Shown here: piece by piece, positions 16,275 to 25,142 of the stretch | Numbering within the stretch: the first letter of the stretch is position 1 | How the letters are laid out: each line of letters opens with the position of its first letter | NCBI GenBank assembly: GCA_024697545.1 | Contig: JAILFN010000069.1 | Coordinates: forward strand, 1-54,624 | DNA length: 54,624 bases | Source of the DNA: Ruminococcus sp. | GTDB taxonomy: Bacteria > Bacillota > Clostridia > Oscillospirales > Ruminococcaceae | Reading direction: 5' to 3' | The notes under the pieces: generated by a model | The model's database searches: none | Seen by the model: the letters and a program-made list of their open reading frames with translations, nothing else | What the model was told of the DNA's origin: nothing | Translations under genes and position numbers: made by a program

Positions 16275-17827
16275 ATGTACAGGAATACAGAAACAGACTT
16301 ATAAACGCTCTTGAAGGCTGCCTTCCCGATGAGATAGAAAGCGCGGTAGAATATTACACGGAGCTTATCGAAGAATCGGAAGACCCCGATGAGCAGATGG
16401 AAAAGCTCGGCTCTCCCGAGGAGCTTGCAGAGCGCATAAAGCGCGAGAGCGGCTGGATACAGCCTGCCGAGGGGATATCCGCAGATGACGGACAGGCACC
16501 TCCCCCGCAGGGCTTCGGCGCTCAGAACTACGGCGCACAGCAGGCGTATCAGCAGCAGACCTCAAACGGCGGCGCAGTTGCGGGAAGGGTCATTGCACTG
16601 ATACTGACTTTCCCGTTCTGGATAGCAGTTTTTTCGGTACTCATCTCGCTCTTCTTCGTGATCTGGGGCGTGTACATAGCATTTCCCTGCGGTGCCCTCT
16701 CGGCATTTGCGGCGGGCATAATGGAAATGAAGACATATGCAGGCTACGGAATGCTGATCTTATTCTGCTCGATACTCTTTGCGGGTATTGCGGTACTTCT
16801 TGCAAATCCTGCCGCAAACCTCACAAGGCTCACAGCACACGGAACGGCTTCATTCGCAAGATTCCTCTTTGCGCCGTCTGCAAAGGGCGGTAAGTTTGAA
16901 TGGAAAAAAACGGGCAGGGCAGCGCTCGCAGCGGGAATCGGACTTGTGATTGTAGGTCTTTTTGCAGGCGGAGCTGTATTCGGGATAGTACGTCCCACTC
17001 CCGAAAAGTACGGTGAGCATCTGGGTCTTGAGACTAAGGAATACGACCTGACTGCAGACCACAGGAGCATTACGGCGAACATCGACTTCGGCAGCGTGAC
17101 CGTAAAGAAGGCGCAGGACGGCAAGGCTTCTCTCAAGGCGATGAACGTTGAGGCAAAGTACCTTACCGTAAGCGATAAGACTGCTCTTTTGATCAACTAC
17201 AAGAGAGCAGACAAAAATTACTTCAACTTTGATCTGTTCGGAATGAAGTCGATGAACACGGCAGACACAAAGTTTGAGATTTACTTACCCGATAAGGAAT
17301 ATGATGCCGTGAAGATCGAGGCTGATCTCGGCAAGATCGACATAAGCGATCTGACTGCCGATACCATCGAACTCGGCGCCGACTGCGGTGCCATCAGGAC
17401 CGGGAACATAACTGCTGTGAACTTCACTATTGAAGAATCCCTCGGCAAGGTGACGCTCAATGACGTTACGGCAAACGACCTTGATGTTATCAACAACTGC
17501 GGTGCGGTAAAAATGAAGAACGTTACCGTAAGCGGCAAGATGACCGCCGACCTTGACTGCGGTGCTGCGAAGATCGATGATACAAAGGCTGCGGAAGTCA
17601 TCGCAAAGTGTGACTGCGGAGATTTCAAATACGATGGCGAGATCACGGGCAGCGGAGATATACAGGTAGATGTAGGTGCTGTTGATATGAAGCTTTCGGG
17701 TCAGGATTACAACGTCAGTGCGGACAGCGATACAGGCAATGTGAAGGTAGATGATACCCTGAAGGGCGGCAGCATACGCATAGACGTACACGATGACTGC
17801 GGAAACGTAAATGTAAAGGCAGCCTGA
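16271..17827 (+). CDS. HAAS (DUF1700)-type membrane protein with C-terminal DUF4097 beta-helix
   Basis: This 518-residue protein has three parts. Residues 1-65 form a helical HAAS/DUF1700 domain (Tyr-Arg-Asn-Arg-Leu, Tyr-Tyr-Thr-Glu-Leu-Ile-Glu-Glu, Leu-Gly-Ser-Pro-Glu-Glu-Leu-Ala), the usual partner of PadR regulators. A Gln/Gly-rich linker is followed by several transmembrane helices (about 100-240). The last 270 residues form a DUF4097-like parallel beta-helix with repeating Asp-Cys-Gly-(Ala/Asp/Asn) turns. Overlap with padR suggests translational coupling and a sensor or anti-regulator role at the membrane. DUF4097 was once called a putative adhesin, and its role here is not known. Confidence 0.87.
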   Translation: MNVQEYRNRLINALEGCLPDEIESAVEYYTELIEESEDPDEQMEKLGSPEELAERIKRESGWIQPAEGISADDGQAPPPQGFGAQNYGAQQAYQQQTSNGGAVAGRVIALILTFPFWIAVFSVLISLFFVIWGVYIAFPCGALSAFAAGIMEMKTYAGYGMLILFCSILFAGIAVLLANPAANLTRLTAHGTASFARFLFAPSAKGGKFEWKKTGRAALAAGIGLVIVGLFAGGAVFGIVRPTPEKYGEHLGLETKEYDLTADHRSITANIDFGSVTVKKAQDGKASLKAMNVEAKYLTVSDKTALLINYKRADKNYFNFDLFGMKSMNTADTKFEIYLPDKEYDAVKIEADLGKIDISDLTADTIELGADCGAIRTGNITAVNFTIEESLGKVTLNDVTANDLDVINNCGAVKMKNVTVSGKMTADLDCGAAKIDDTKAAEVIAKCDCGDFKYDGEITGSGDIQVDVGAVDMKLSGQDYNVSADSDTGNVKVDDTLKGGSIRIDVHDDCGNVNVKAA

Positions 17828-17890
17828 GTTTTCACTAAAAGCACACAAAATACATTTGCAGTGCTCACAGAAATATGTTAACCTTACATA

Positions 17891-17922
17891 AACGGGCGGG
17901 AGATGTCCTTCCGTCCGTTTGT
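17891..17922 (+). terminator. Terminator after the HAAS gene
   Basis: A 9-bp stem AACGGGCGG/CCGTCCGTT (17891-17899 with 17911-17919) is followed by a short T-rich stretch. The T run is weak, and some read-through into rubredoxin is possible. Confidence 0.6.
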
Positions 17923-17951
17923 TATATCATATCACAGGAGGAATGAATGCT

Positions 17952-18107
17952 ATGAAGTATGTATGCACAGTATGCGGATTTATCTATGACGAGGCAGAGG
18001 GCTATACCGACGGCGGTATCGAAGCAGGCACCAAGTGGGAGGACGTTCCCGAAGATTTCGTTTGTCCTCTCTGCGGCGTTGGCAAGGATCAGTTTGAGGC
18101 TGAGTGA
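17952..18107 (+). CDS. Rubredoxin
   Basis: This 51-residue electron carrier holds one iron in four cysteines: Cys-Thr-Val-Cys-Gly near the N-terminus and Cys-Pro-Leu-Cys-Gly near the C-terminus. The aromatic and acidic residues expected of the family (Tyr-Asp-Glu-Ala-Glu-Gly, Trp-Glu-Asp-Val-Pro) are present. I chose ATG 17952 because the CAGGAGG site is 10 bases away and the product begins Met-Lys-Tyr-Val-Cys, as rubredoxins do. Anaerobes use it with oxygen and peroxide reductases. The next gene starts 3 bases after its stop. Confidence 0.97.
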   Translation: MKYVCTVCGFIYDEAEGYTDGGIEAGTKWEDVPEDFVCPLCGVGKDQFEAE

Positions 18108-18110
18108 GCT

Positions 18111-18428
18111 TTGGGACTGTTCGGAAGAAAGAAGCCGCAGGGAACGCCGATGAAGGAGCTTTCCGGCTTTGACGGAAAACGCCTGAGCTATGTCGTCGAG
18201 CGCCGCGGCGCAGATGAACAGGTCATCGGGCGTGAAGGCGGCATCACGGTAGACGAAACGGGCGGAAAGCTCACGATAGTCTGCAACGGCACGCCTGTCG
18301 CTGACATGAAGCTCGAGGGACTTGTGTGTGCCGAGCTTATGAGCCGCAATGGCTGCGATATAAAGGGTACCGATACCACAGGCGTCCGAAGGCACCTTGT
18401 CGCGCATTATTCTTCCCTCAGAGACTGA
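18111..18428 (+). CDS. Small conserved-looking protein coupled to rubredoxin
   Basis: This 105-residue protein starts at TTG 18111, three bases after the rubredoxin stop, so translation is probably coupled. It begins with a basic stretch (Phe-Gly-Arg-Lys-Lys-Pro) and then looks like a compact mixed alpha/beta domain with no cysteine-pair motif. There is no signal peptide or membrane segment. I do not recognise the family. Position suggests a cytosolic role linked to rubredoxin or expressed with it. Confidence 0.75.
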   Translation: MGLFGRKKPQGTPMKELSGFDGKRLSYVVERRGADEQVIGREGGITVDETGGKLTIVCNGTPVADMKLEGLVCAELMSRNGCDIKGTDTTGVRRHLVAHYSSLRD

Positions 18429-18452
18429 TCTGCGGCATCCGTAGATAAATTG

Positions 18453-18480
18453 AAGCCCCCTGTTGATGGGGGGCTTTTTG
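18453..18480 (+). terminator. Terminator of the rubredoxin operon
   Basis: A 7-bp stem AGCCCCC/GGGGGCT (18453-18459 with 18468-18474) is followed by a T run. Confidence 0.9.
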
Positions 18481-18530
18481 TGTAGTTTTTTATATCTTTT
18501 TAAGAAAGGTATATTTTTTGATAATATATG

Positions 18531-18559
18531 TTGACAAAATAAAAAATGTGTGGTATAAT
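18531..18559 (+). promoter_or_regulatory. Promoter of the DUF5684-like gene
   Basis: TTGACA (18531-18536), a 17-bp spacer and TATAAT (18554-18559). Confidence 0.82.
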
Positions 18560-18606
18560 TATGTTGACATTTTGAAAATATCTATGTCGGAAAGGAGGGA
18601 ATCACG

Positions 18607-19008
18607 GTGAATGAACTCTTGAACGTGCTTGCGTATTCCGCAGATTCTGCTGTTCAGCAGGGCAATACCTTCAGCCTCGTTGCATCCGGTGTATCGGGTC
18701 TTATCAGTCTTGTATGTATGTGGATGATCTTCAGCAAGGCAGGCGAAGCGGGCTGGAAGTGCATTATCCCCATCTACAATGCCTACATCGAGTTTAAGAT
18801 CGTTTACGGCAACGGCTGGAAGTTCCTGCTGATGTTAGTTCCGATCCTGAACATAATCCTGGCATTCGGATTCATGATAAGACTTGCCCACGCATTCGGA
18901 AAGAGCACCGCATTTGGTGTAGGACTTATCTTCTTATCACCTATCTTCATGATAATCCTCGCTTTCAGCGACTCTCAGTATCAGGGTCCCTATCATGGCT
19001 TTATCTGA
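18607..19008 (+). CDS. Small polytopic membrane protein, DUF5684-like
   Basis: This 133-residue protein starts at GTG 18607 after AAGGAGG. Three or four hydrophobic helices are seen. The motif Lys-Ala-Gly-(Glu)-x-Gly-Trp-Lys-x-Ile-Ile-Pro-Ile-Tyr-Asn is typical of the DUF5684 family, often found in Firmicutes and sometimes fused to signal peptidases. The C-terminal Ser-Gln-Tyr-Gln-Gly-Pro-Tyr is also characteristic. It is a single-gene unit with its own promoter and terminator. No function is known. Confidence 0.82.
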   Translation: MNELLNVLAYSADSAVQQGNTFSLVASGVSGLISLVCMWMIFSKAGEAGWKCIIPIYNAYIEFKIVYGNGWKFLLMLVPILNIILAFGFMIRLAHAFGKSTAFGVGLIFLSPIFMIILAFSDSQYQGPYHGFI

Positions 19009-19020
19009 CATGAGATACCG

Positions 19021-19065
19021 CAGACCGCTTGTTCATAAAGAATAAGCGGTTTGTTTTTATTTTTG
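19021..19065 (+). terminator. Terminator of the DUF5684-like gene
   Basis: A 10-bp stem (19021-19030 with 19044-19053, one G-U pair) is followed by a long T-rich run. Confidence 0.88.
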
Positions 19066-19079
19066 TGAGATTATTTTTA

Positions 19080-19108
19080 TTGACAAGCAGGGCTTGATGT
19101 GATATCAT
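19080..19108 (+). promoter_or_regulatory. Promoter of the small 64-residue protein gene
   Basis: TTGACA (19080-19085), a 17-bp spacer and TATCAT (19103-19108), 80 bases before the gene. Confidence 0.65.
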
Positions 19109-19187
19109 TAAAACGCTGTGTTATTATGTTTATATCTGATAACATTGTACTTCAAAGCATGGCATATTTTTATAGGGGGAAATGAAT

Positions 19188-19382
19188 ATGACACAGAGTG
19201 AAGCAGAACAGCTGGTCACCGATGAACTCGGCAAAAAGGGCAGCACAGATGTAAAGTTCAATAACGTCGTTATGGGGGAGAATACCATAAGAGTAAACGC
19301 TTCTTACAAAAACAACGGCGTCGGCGAATCGAAGGAGCTTCTGGTTCTTCGCATGGGCGGACGCTGGCGCGTACTGCTTTGA
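19188..19382 (+). CDS. Small protein of unknown function
   Basis: This 64-residue protein starts at ATG 19188, 8 bases after AGGGGGA; an earlier ATG at 19182 is only 2-3 bases from that site. It has a helical N-terminus (Ser-Glu-Ala-Glu-Gln-Leu-Val) followed by strands ending Gly-Gly-Arg-Trp-Arg-Val. It has its own promoter and a strong terminator, which supports a real gene. I recognise no family, and there is no membrane segment or metal motif. Confidence 0.72.
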   Translation: MTQSEAEQLVTDELGKKGSTDVKFNNVVMGENTIRVNASYKNNGVGESKELLVLRMGGRWRVLL

Positions 19383-19403
19383 GCCCGTAATTGTCAGGCA
19401 TCA

Positions 19404-19440
19404 AAAAACACCTTCGTTTTTCAGGGGCGAAGGTGTTTTT
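19404..19440. terminator. Bidirectional terminator between convergent genes
   Basis: A 13-bp perfect stem (19404-19416 with 19428-19440) has an A run at its left arm and a T run at its right. It can end transcription from the 64-residue protein gene on the plus strand and from the XRE/ImmA pair on the minus strand. Confidence 0.9.
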
Positions 19441-19480
19441 GTTTTGTATTGAGCGTTAAAGCATTTTGTCGATCTGTATA

Positions 19481-19975
19481 TCAGAACAGCCGTGTGCTGC
19501 CCCAGTCGGTGTCGAAGCGGTAGCCCATTCCGTTCAGTTCGCTGAGCTTTATGTTCAGAAGGTTGGGGTTTACACGCAGCTCCATAGCCGTGCGGAAAAC
19601 ATCGTGACCGTCTTTGAGTAGAGCTATCATCTCGGCATCATCTATAAGAAGATGCGCCGCGAAGATGTTCGCGTCGTACTCGACCTTGTCTTTCATATTG
19701 AAGATCTCAAACTCCCGCAGGGTGCTTTCCTTGGCAATCGCAGAATGAAGAAAGTAATGCCCCAGCTCATGGGCGCAGGCGAGCCGCCTGTCCTCATCAC
19801 ACAGCGACGATGATACTATTATAACGGGGACGTCGCCGATATAGGTGAACAGCCCGCTGAGACCGCCAAGCTCATCGGTAAAGCAGCTGACCCCCAGCTC
19901 CCGGCAGAGCAGGAAAGGATCCCGCGCACCGTGCTCGGCGATAAGCTCGTTCACCATATCATAGATATAACTCAA
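19481..19975 (-). CDS. ImmA/IrrE-family metallopeptidase
   Basis: This 164-residue protein has the zinc metallopeptidase motif His-Glu-Leu-Gly-His followed by Tyr-Phe-Leu-His, and a downstream Asp-Ala-Asn-Ile-Phe-Ala-Ala-His-Leu-Leu that gives the third ligand region. The family (ICEBs1 ImmA, Deinococcus IrrE) cleaves a partner XRE repressor to trigger derepression. Its start overlaps the stop of the upstream XRE gene by 4 bases, the classical arrangement. No integrative element genes lie around it, so it may be a stand-alone stress switch. Confidence 0.88.
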   Translation of the reverse strand: MSYIYDMVNELIAEHGARDPFLLCRELGVSCFTDELGGLSGLFTYIGDVPVIIVSSSLCDEDRRLACAHELGHYFLHSAIAKESTLREFEIFNMKDKVEYDANIFAAHLLIDDAEMIALLKDGHDVFRTAMELRVNPNLLNIKLSELNGMGYRFDTDWGSTRLF

Positions 19976-20367
19976 TTATCCTTAGCCTCCATGTTCTTTT
20001 CCTTGACCTCCCAGTAAGCCTTCTGAAGGGCGAGCATTACGGCATCGGCGTCCTCCTCGCTCAGCTTTCCGCCCGCGAAAAGTCCCGAGATCTCGCTTAC
20101 CAGCTTTTCAGCCTGTATCTTGCCCTGTTCACCGTGGGCGTACATCGAGGCAAGACGGAAATCGTCATCGCTCTCGGTAGTCCAGAACTCTACGGGCACA
20201 TCAAAAAGCTCGGCGAGCTTTTGGTAGGTGCTTTCGGAGCGGGGTATGCGCTCTCCTTTTTCGTAGAGTATTATCGTGCGGTTGCTGATGCCCACCGCGT
20301 TCATAACGTCAGACTGGGTCATTTTTCTGCCTGTTCTTATGTGCCTTAGTTTGTCACCGAATTTCAT
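19972..20367 (-). CDS. XRE-family helix-turn-helix repressor
   Basis: This 131-residue protein starts at 20367 (Met-Lys-Phe-Gly-Asp-Lys-Leu), with TGGAGG 10 bases upstream; a longer frame to 20400 has no ribosome site. Residues 5-60 form a Cro/CI-type HTH (Met-Thr-Gln-Ser-Asp-Val then Ile-Ser-Asn-Arg-Thr-Ile-x-x-Tyr-Glu-Lys-Gly). The C-terminal half is helical and is the likely cleavage target of the overlapping ImmA-like protease. An AAGTACA/TGTACTT dyad in its own promoter region suggests autorepression. Confidence 0.88.
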   Translation of the reverse strand: MKFGDKLRHIRTGRKMTQSDVMNAVGISNRTIILYEKGERIPRSESTYQKLAELFDVPVEFWTTESDDDFRLASMYAHGEQGKIQAEKLVSEISGLFAGGKLSEEDADAVMLALQKAYWEVKEKNMEAKDN

Positions 20368-20392
20368 GTCGTATAAACCTCCAGATAAGCCT

Positions 20393-20424
20393 AAGTACAT
20401 ATTTCGTGAGAATAATGTGTACTT
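20393..20424. promoter_or_regulatory. Dyad operator upstream of the XRE gene
   Basis: Inverted arms AAGTACA (20393-20399) and TGTACTT (20418-20424) are centred about 40 bases before the XRE start, between its -10 box and the ribosome site. This is a likely autoregulatory site. Confidence 0.6.
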
Positions 20425-20434
20425 TGTTATGGAT

Positions 20435-20464
20435 ATTATATCACGGCGGGAGCGTTATGTCAAG
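20435..20464 (-). promoter_or_regulatory. Promoter of the XRE-ImmA operon
   Basis: Read on the minus strand, TTGACA (20459-20464), an 18-bp spacer and TATAAT (20435-20440). Confidence 0.75.
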
Positions 20465-20609
20465 TGTATCTTCGCAAAAAATGCTGCGATTTATGGATCT
20501 TTGTGGCTTTGCAAAATATGAAGTTCACATTTTTGGAGCTATGCACAAACCTCCCGCCCGACGAAATAATATATTCTATATTATTTTTTTGTAAATTTAA
20601 AAAAAGGGG

Positions 20610-22299
<1,690 letters not shown>

Positions 22300-22322
22300 A
22301 AAACGTAAAGTTACAGCAAGTG

Positions 22323-22350
22323 ACGTCCCCGAAATGGGGGCGTTTTTCTT
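22323..22350 (+). terminator. Terminator of pyrG
   Basis: An 8-bp stem ACGTCCCC/GGGGGCGT (22323-22330 with 22336-22343, one G-U pair) is followed by T residues. The remaining part of the 381-bp gap to the pilin gene is AT-rich, and up to the next promoter I see nothing further. Confidence 0.85.
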
Positions 22351-22558
22351 TTGCCGGCACTCGATTTAGTTCACTCTTTTTACTATTTAATTTATACAAA
22401 ACGCATCGAAAACGATATCGTCGTGTTGGGCGTAATGCACAAACGTATACTTTTTTGCTATAACATTTAAATAATTGTGCGGTTGGCTTATGAAAGTGTA
22501 CAAGAATTGTAGAAAACGCCGAAATTATGTTTAATATGTTGATTAAAACACTATTCCG

Positions 22559-22587
22559 TTGACAAAATATTGGTTATGATGTATAAT
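22559..22587 (+). promoter_or_regulatory. Promoter of the pilin-like gene
   Basis: TTGACA (22559-22564), a 17-bp spacer and TATAAT (22582-22587). Confidence 0.82.
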
Positions 22588-22611
22588 TAGTATATGAACA
22601 GAAACAAAAAA

Positions 22612-22630
22612 GTGCTCCACGGGGGAGCAC
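22612..22630 (+). promoter_or_regulatory. 5'-UTR hairpin of the pilin-like gene
   Basis: GTGCTCC (22612-22618) and GGAGCAC (22624-22630) form a perfect 7-bp stem with a 5-nt loop about 20 nt after the expected transcription start. No T run follows, so it is more likely an mRNA-stabilising hairpin or protein site than a terminator. Confidence 0.55.
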
Positions 22631-22680
22631 AGATGACATGATACGCTATAGAAATACGATAAGGAAAGAGAGTGATCTAA

Positions 22681-23412
22681 ATGAAAAAATATAACAGATC
22701 TGAAAAGGGATTTACCTTGGTGGAGATGGTCATAGTTATATCGATAATCGGTGTGCTTGCTGCTATAATCATTCCTTCGATAATCAATTATGTACAGAAG
22801 GCTAACCGCAAGGCTGACATAGTTACAGCCCGTCTGATCGGTTCTACTGTCGCGTCTCTTATGCTGGAAGATCCCGAATTCTATGATAACTTCTATAAAG
22901 GTTATGACAGCAATGGCTCGGGCGTTGACTATGAAGTAACGATAAGCGGCGAAAGCTACGTTTACAGAAATGTTGCCCGCGCTGACGGTTCAAAGAACTG
23001 CCTGGATGACCGTACTCAGAACAGGTACGGCTGGAGACGCGGCACAGGTTGGGAATTTACTTCCGGTGACCCCGCTTACAGCTATGTTACCGAGACCCTG
23101 AACGATACTCTCGAAGAGATCATCGGCGGCGATGCCGCTAACATGAGCTTTATCCCCATGAGAAGCACAGGCTATAAGCACCCCGCTTCCGAGTGCAATC
23201 ATGACAGAGGTATAGGCAGAAGCTCGAGATCCAGAGATAAGTCGGATACTTACAGCTACACCGACAAGTGGCTGGTCGGCTATCGTGTTGAAAAGCGCGG
23301 AAAAAACAAGAAGAGAGGCGGACAGGTAGAAGTCTGGGCAGGCGATTCTTACGGCACGGCAGCAAACGGTCCCCGCTGTCGTCTGTGGCCCGCTCCTCCT
23401 TCCTATTATTGA
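22681..23412 (+). CDS. Type IV pilin/pseudopilin-like protein
   Basis: This 243-residue protein has a class III prepilin signal: a short basic leader, cleavage after Gly in Lys-Gly-Phe-Thr-Leu-Val-Glu-Met, Glu at mature position 5, then a long hydrophobic helix. The globular part (about 45-243) is rich in Tyr, Gly, Arg and Ser, with several Cys and a basic Lys-Arg-Gly-Lys-Asn-Lys-Lys-Arg segment near the end. I do not recognise it beyond the N-terminus. No prepilin peptidase, ATPase or other pilin gene is within the window, so the assembly machinery must lie elsewhere. Confidence 0.82.
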   Translation: MKKYNRSEKGFTLVEMVIVISIIGVLAAIIIPSIINYVQKANRKADIVTARLIGSTVASLMLEDPEFYDNFYKGYDSNGSGVDYEVTISGESYVYRNVARADGSKNCLDDRTQNRYGWRRGTGWEFTSGDPAYSYVTETLNDTLEEIIGGDAANMSFIPMRSTGYKHPASECNHDRGIGRSSRSRDKSDTYSYTDKWLVGYRVEKRGKNKKRGGQVEVWAGDSYGTAANGPRCRLWPAPPSYY

Positions 23413-23457
23413 TACCCCACTTTACAGGAATACACGTCCCAAATGAAACACTTGACC

Positions 23458-23502
23458 AAGCCTGAGAACGAAGACGATTCGATCTCGGGCTTGCGTTTTT
23501 TT
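23458..23502 (+). terminator. Terminator of the pilin-like gene
   Basis: A 9-bp stem AAGCCTGAG/CTCGGGCTT (23458-23466 with 23484-23492, one G-U pair) is followed by a run of T. Confidence 0.8.
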
Positions 23503-23534
23503 CAGAAAAACCGCGGCTTTCCCTTGCCCGCTAC

Positions 23535-23563
23535 TTGACAAATCAACGCCTTAGTGCTATAAT
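23535..23563 (+). promoter_or_regulatory. Promoter of the pyridoxal kinase gene
   Basis: TTGACA (23535-23540), a 17-bp spacer and TATAAT (23558-23563), 33 bases before the start codon. Confidence 0.82.
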
Positions 23564-23595
23564 AAATCAGCATGACTATCTAAGGAAGAATGACG

Positions 23596-24453
23596 ATGAA
23601 AAGACTTCTTACAATACAGGACATTTCCTGCTTCGGCAAGTGCTCGCTGACGGTGGCTCTGCCTGTTATATCGGCTATGGGGGTCGAGACTGCCGTTATC
23701 CCGACGGCTGTGCTGTCAACGCACACGGGCAGCGGGTTCTCGGGCTATACCTTCCGCGACCTTACCGATGACATCGCGGGTATCACCGCACACTGGAAAA
23801 AGCTCGGGCTGCATTTTGATACCATTTACACGGGCTATCTCGGCTCGGTCGAGCAGGTGGATATCATAAAGCGGCTTATAGACGATTTCCGCACCGAGGA
23901 TACATTCGTGGTGGTGGATCCCGTTATGGGCGACGGCGGCAGGATGTACGCGGGCTTTGACAACCGCTTTATAACGGCAATGCGCTCTCTCTGCGCGGTC
24001 GCCGACTGCATACTCCCCAACGCCACCGAAACGGCTCTTCTGCTCGGGGAGAATTACCGCAACGATCTGGATCTTGAAGAGATACAGGACAGGCTCCGCA
24101 GGCTGACGGCGCTCGGCAGCCGTATGGCGATAATGACGGGGGCTTCTCCCGATAAGCAGCACAACGGCGCGATGGCTTATATAGCCGACGAGGATCGCTT
24201 CGTGACCTCATTCGGCAGGAATATAAGCGGCAGCTATCACAGCACGGGTGACATATTCTCTTCGGTCTTCTCGGGCGGCATGACGCTCGGAATGGATATA
24301 CAGAAGGCGCTTGATCTGGCAGTCAGCTTCACACGGCAGTGCATCGAAAGCACTCTGCCCGTCAGGGAAGATCACTGGTATTCCGTCAGATTTGAGCCCT
24401 GCCTCGGCACCCTCGCCGATGCTTGCAGGGAATATGTCGGGGAACAGTCCTGA
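23596..24453 (+). CDS. Pyridoxal/pyridoxamine kinase (PdxK/PdxY type)
   Basis: This 285-residue ribokinase-family enzyme phosphorylates the vitamin B6 forms pyridoxal, pyridoxine or pyridoxamine in the salvage pathway. The N-terminus Gln-Asp-Ile-Ser-Cys-Phe-Gly-Lys-Cys-Ser and the block Pro-Thr-Ala-Val-Leu-Ser-Thr-His-Thr-Gly are typical. The Val-Val-Asp-Pro-Val-Met-Gly-Asp segment and the anion-hole/catalytic stretch His-Ser-Thr-Gly-Asp-Ile-Phe complete the fold. I chose ATG 23596, 7 bases after AAGGAAG; the ATG at 23590 overlaps that site. Exact substrate preference is not resolved. Confidence 0.9.
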   Translation: MKRLLTIQDISCFGKCSLTVALPVISAMGVETAVIPTAVLSTHTGSGFSGYTFRDLTDDIAGITAHWKKLGLHFDTIYTGYLGSVEQVDIIKRLIDDFRTEDTFVVVDPVMGDGGRMYAGFDNRFITAMRSLCAVADCILPNATETALLLGENYRNDLDLEEIQDRLRRLTALGSRMAIMTGASPDKQHNGAMAYIADEDRFVTSFGRNISGSYHSTGDIFSSVFSGGMTLGMDIQKALDLAVSFTRQCIESTLPVREDHWYSVRFEPCLGTLADACREYVGEQS

Positions 24454-24468
24454 AAATCGTACAGCAGC

Positions 24469-24507
24469 ACAGCGGTTTGCATTTTGCATCCCGCTGTTGT
24501 TTTTTTG
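24469..24507 (+). terminator. Terminator of the pyridoxal kinase gene
   Basis: A 7-bp stem ACAGCGG/CCGCTGT (24469-24475 with 24491-24497) with a 15-nt loop is followed by a run of T. Confidence 0.8.
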
Positions 24508-24543
24508 TCATTTACGGCATATCATCATATCGGGGGTGATGTT

Positions 24544-24966
24544 ATGCTTGAATTTGAAATAACTGGAGTAAGGGTGCGGCTTTACTTCGGGTTCTTCGCC
24601 GCCGTAATGCTTTATCTGTACATCGGCGGCAGGACGGGGGCTTGCGTTGAAGCGGCACTTCTTAGCTGCCTGCTGCACGAGCTCGGGCATCTTTCTGCGA
24701 TGCTTCTTTTCGGCTGCCCGCCTCGCAGGGTGAGCTTTTATGCGGGCGGGATAAGCATCAGCACAAGGCGGATAAACAGGCTGGGCAGAGGGGCGCGGGC
24801 GGTGATACTCTCGGCAGGCTGCGCCGTCAATCTGCTGCTCGCGGCGGTGTCGTATCTTCTGGGGCTTTACGGTGCAGCGCAGATAAACGTGACCCTCGCG
24901 GCGTTCAATCTGCTGCCACTGCCAAAACTCGATGGCGGCAGACTGCTTTCGCTGTTAAAAGAATAA
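24544..24966 (+). CDS. Small site-2-protease (M50) family membrane protein
   Basis: This 140-residue polytopic protein has the intramembrane zinc protease motif His-Glu-Leu-Gly-His in a hydrophobic segment (about residue 45), and the second family motif Asn-Leu-Leu-Pro-Leu-Pro-Lys-Leu-Asp-Gly-Gly near the C-terminus. It is shorter than SpoIVFB and RseP and has no PDZ or CBS domain. The start at 24544 has GGGGGTG 5 bases upstream. The gene follows the kinase terminator. Its substrate is unknown; sporulation or envelope signalling are options. Confidence 0.83.
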   Translation: MLEFEITGVRVRLYFGFFAAVMLYLYIGGRTGACVEAALLSCLLHELGHLSAMLLFGCPPRRVSFYAGGISISTRRINRLGRGARAVILSAGCAVNLLLAAVSYLLGLYGAAQINVTLAAFNLLPLPKLDGGRLLSLLKE

Positions 24967-25019
24967 GCGTGACGCTCTTGAAAAATTTGAAGAAATTGCA
25001 AATTAAGACCTCTAAAGAC

Positions 25020-25048
25020 TTGAAAATTTTATTGGCTTATGGTATAAT
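25020..25048 (+). promoter_or_regulatory. Upstream promoter of thyX
   Basis: TTGAAA (25020-25025), a 17-bp spacer and TATAAT (25043-25048). Confidence 0.65.
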
Positions 25049-25087
25049 ATAAAAAGATATGCACTGATAATGCTAAAATTTACAGTA

Positions 25088-25116
25088 TTGACGATACAGT
25101 GCTCAAATGATATAAT
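25088..25116 (+). promoter_or_regulatory. Second promoter of thyX
   Basis: TTGACG (25088-25093), a 17-bp spacer and TATAAT (25111-25116), only 27 bases before the GTG start. With the one at 25020 this gives two tandem promoters. Confidence 0.68.
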
Positions 25117-25142
25117 TGATAAAGAGGAAAGGAAGATGTGCT

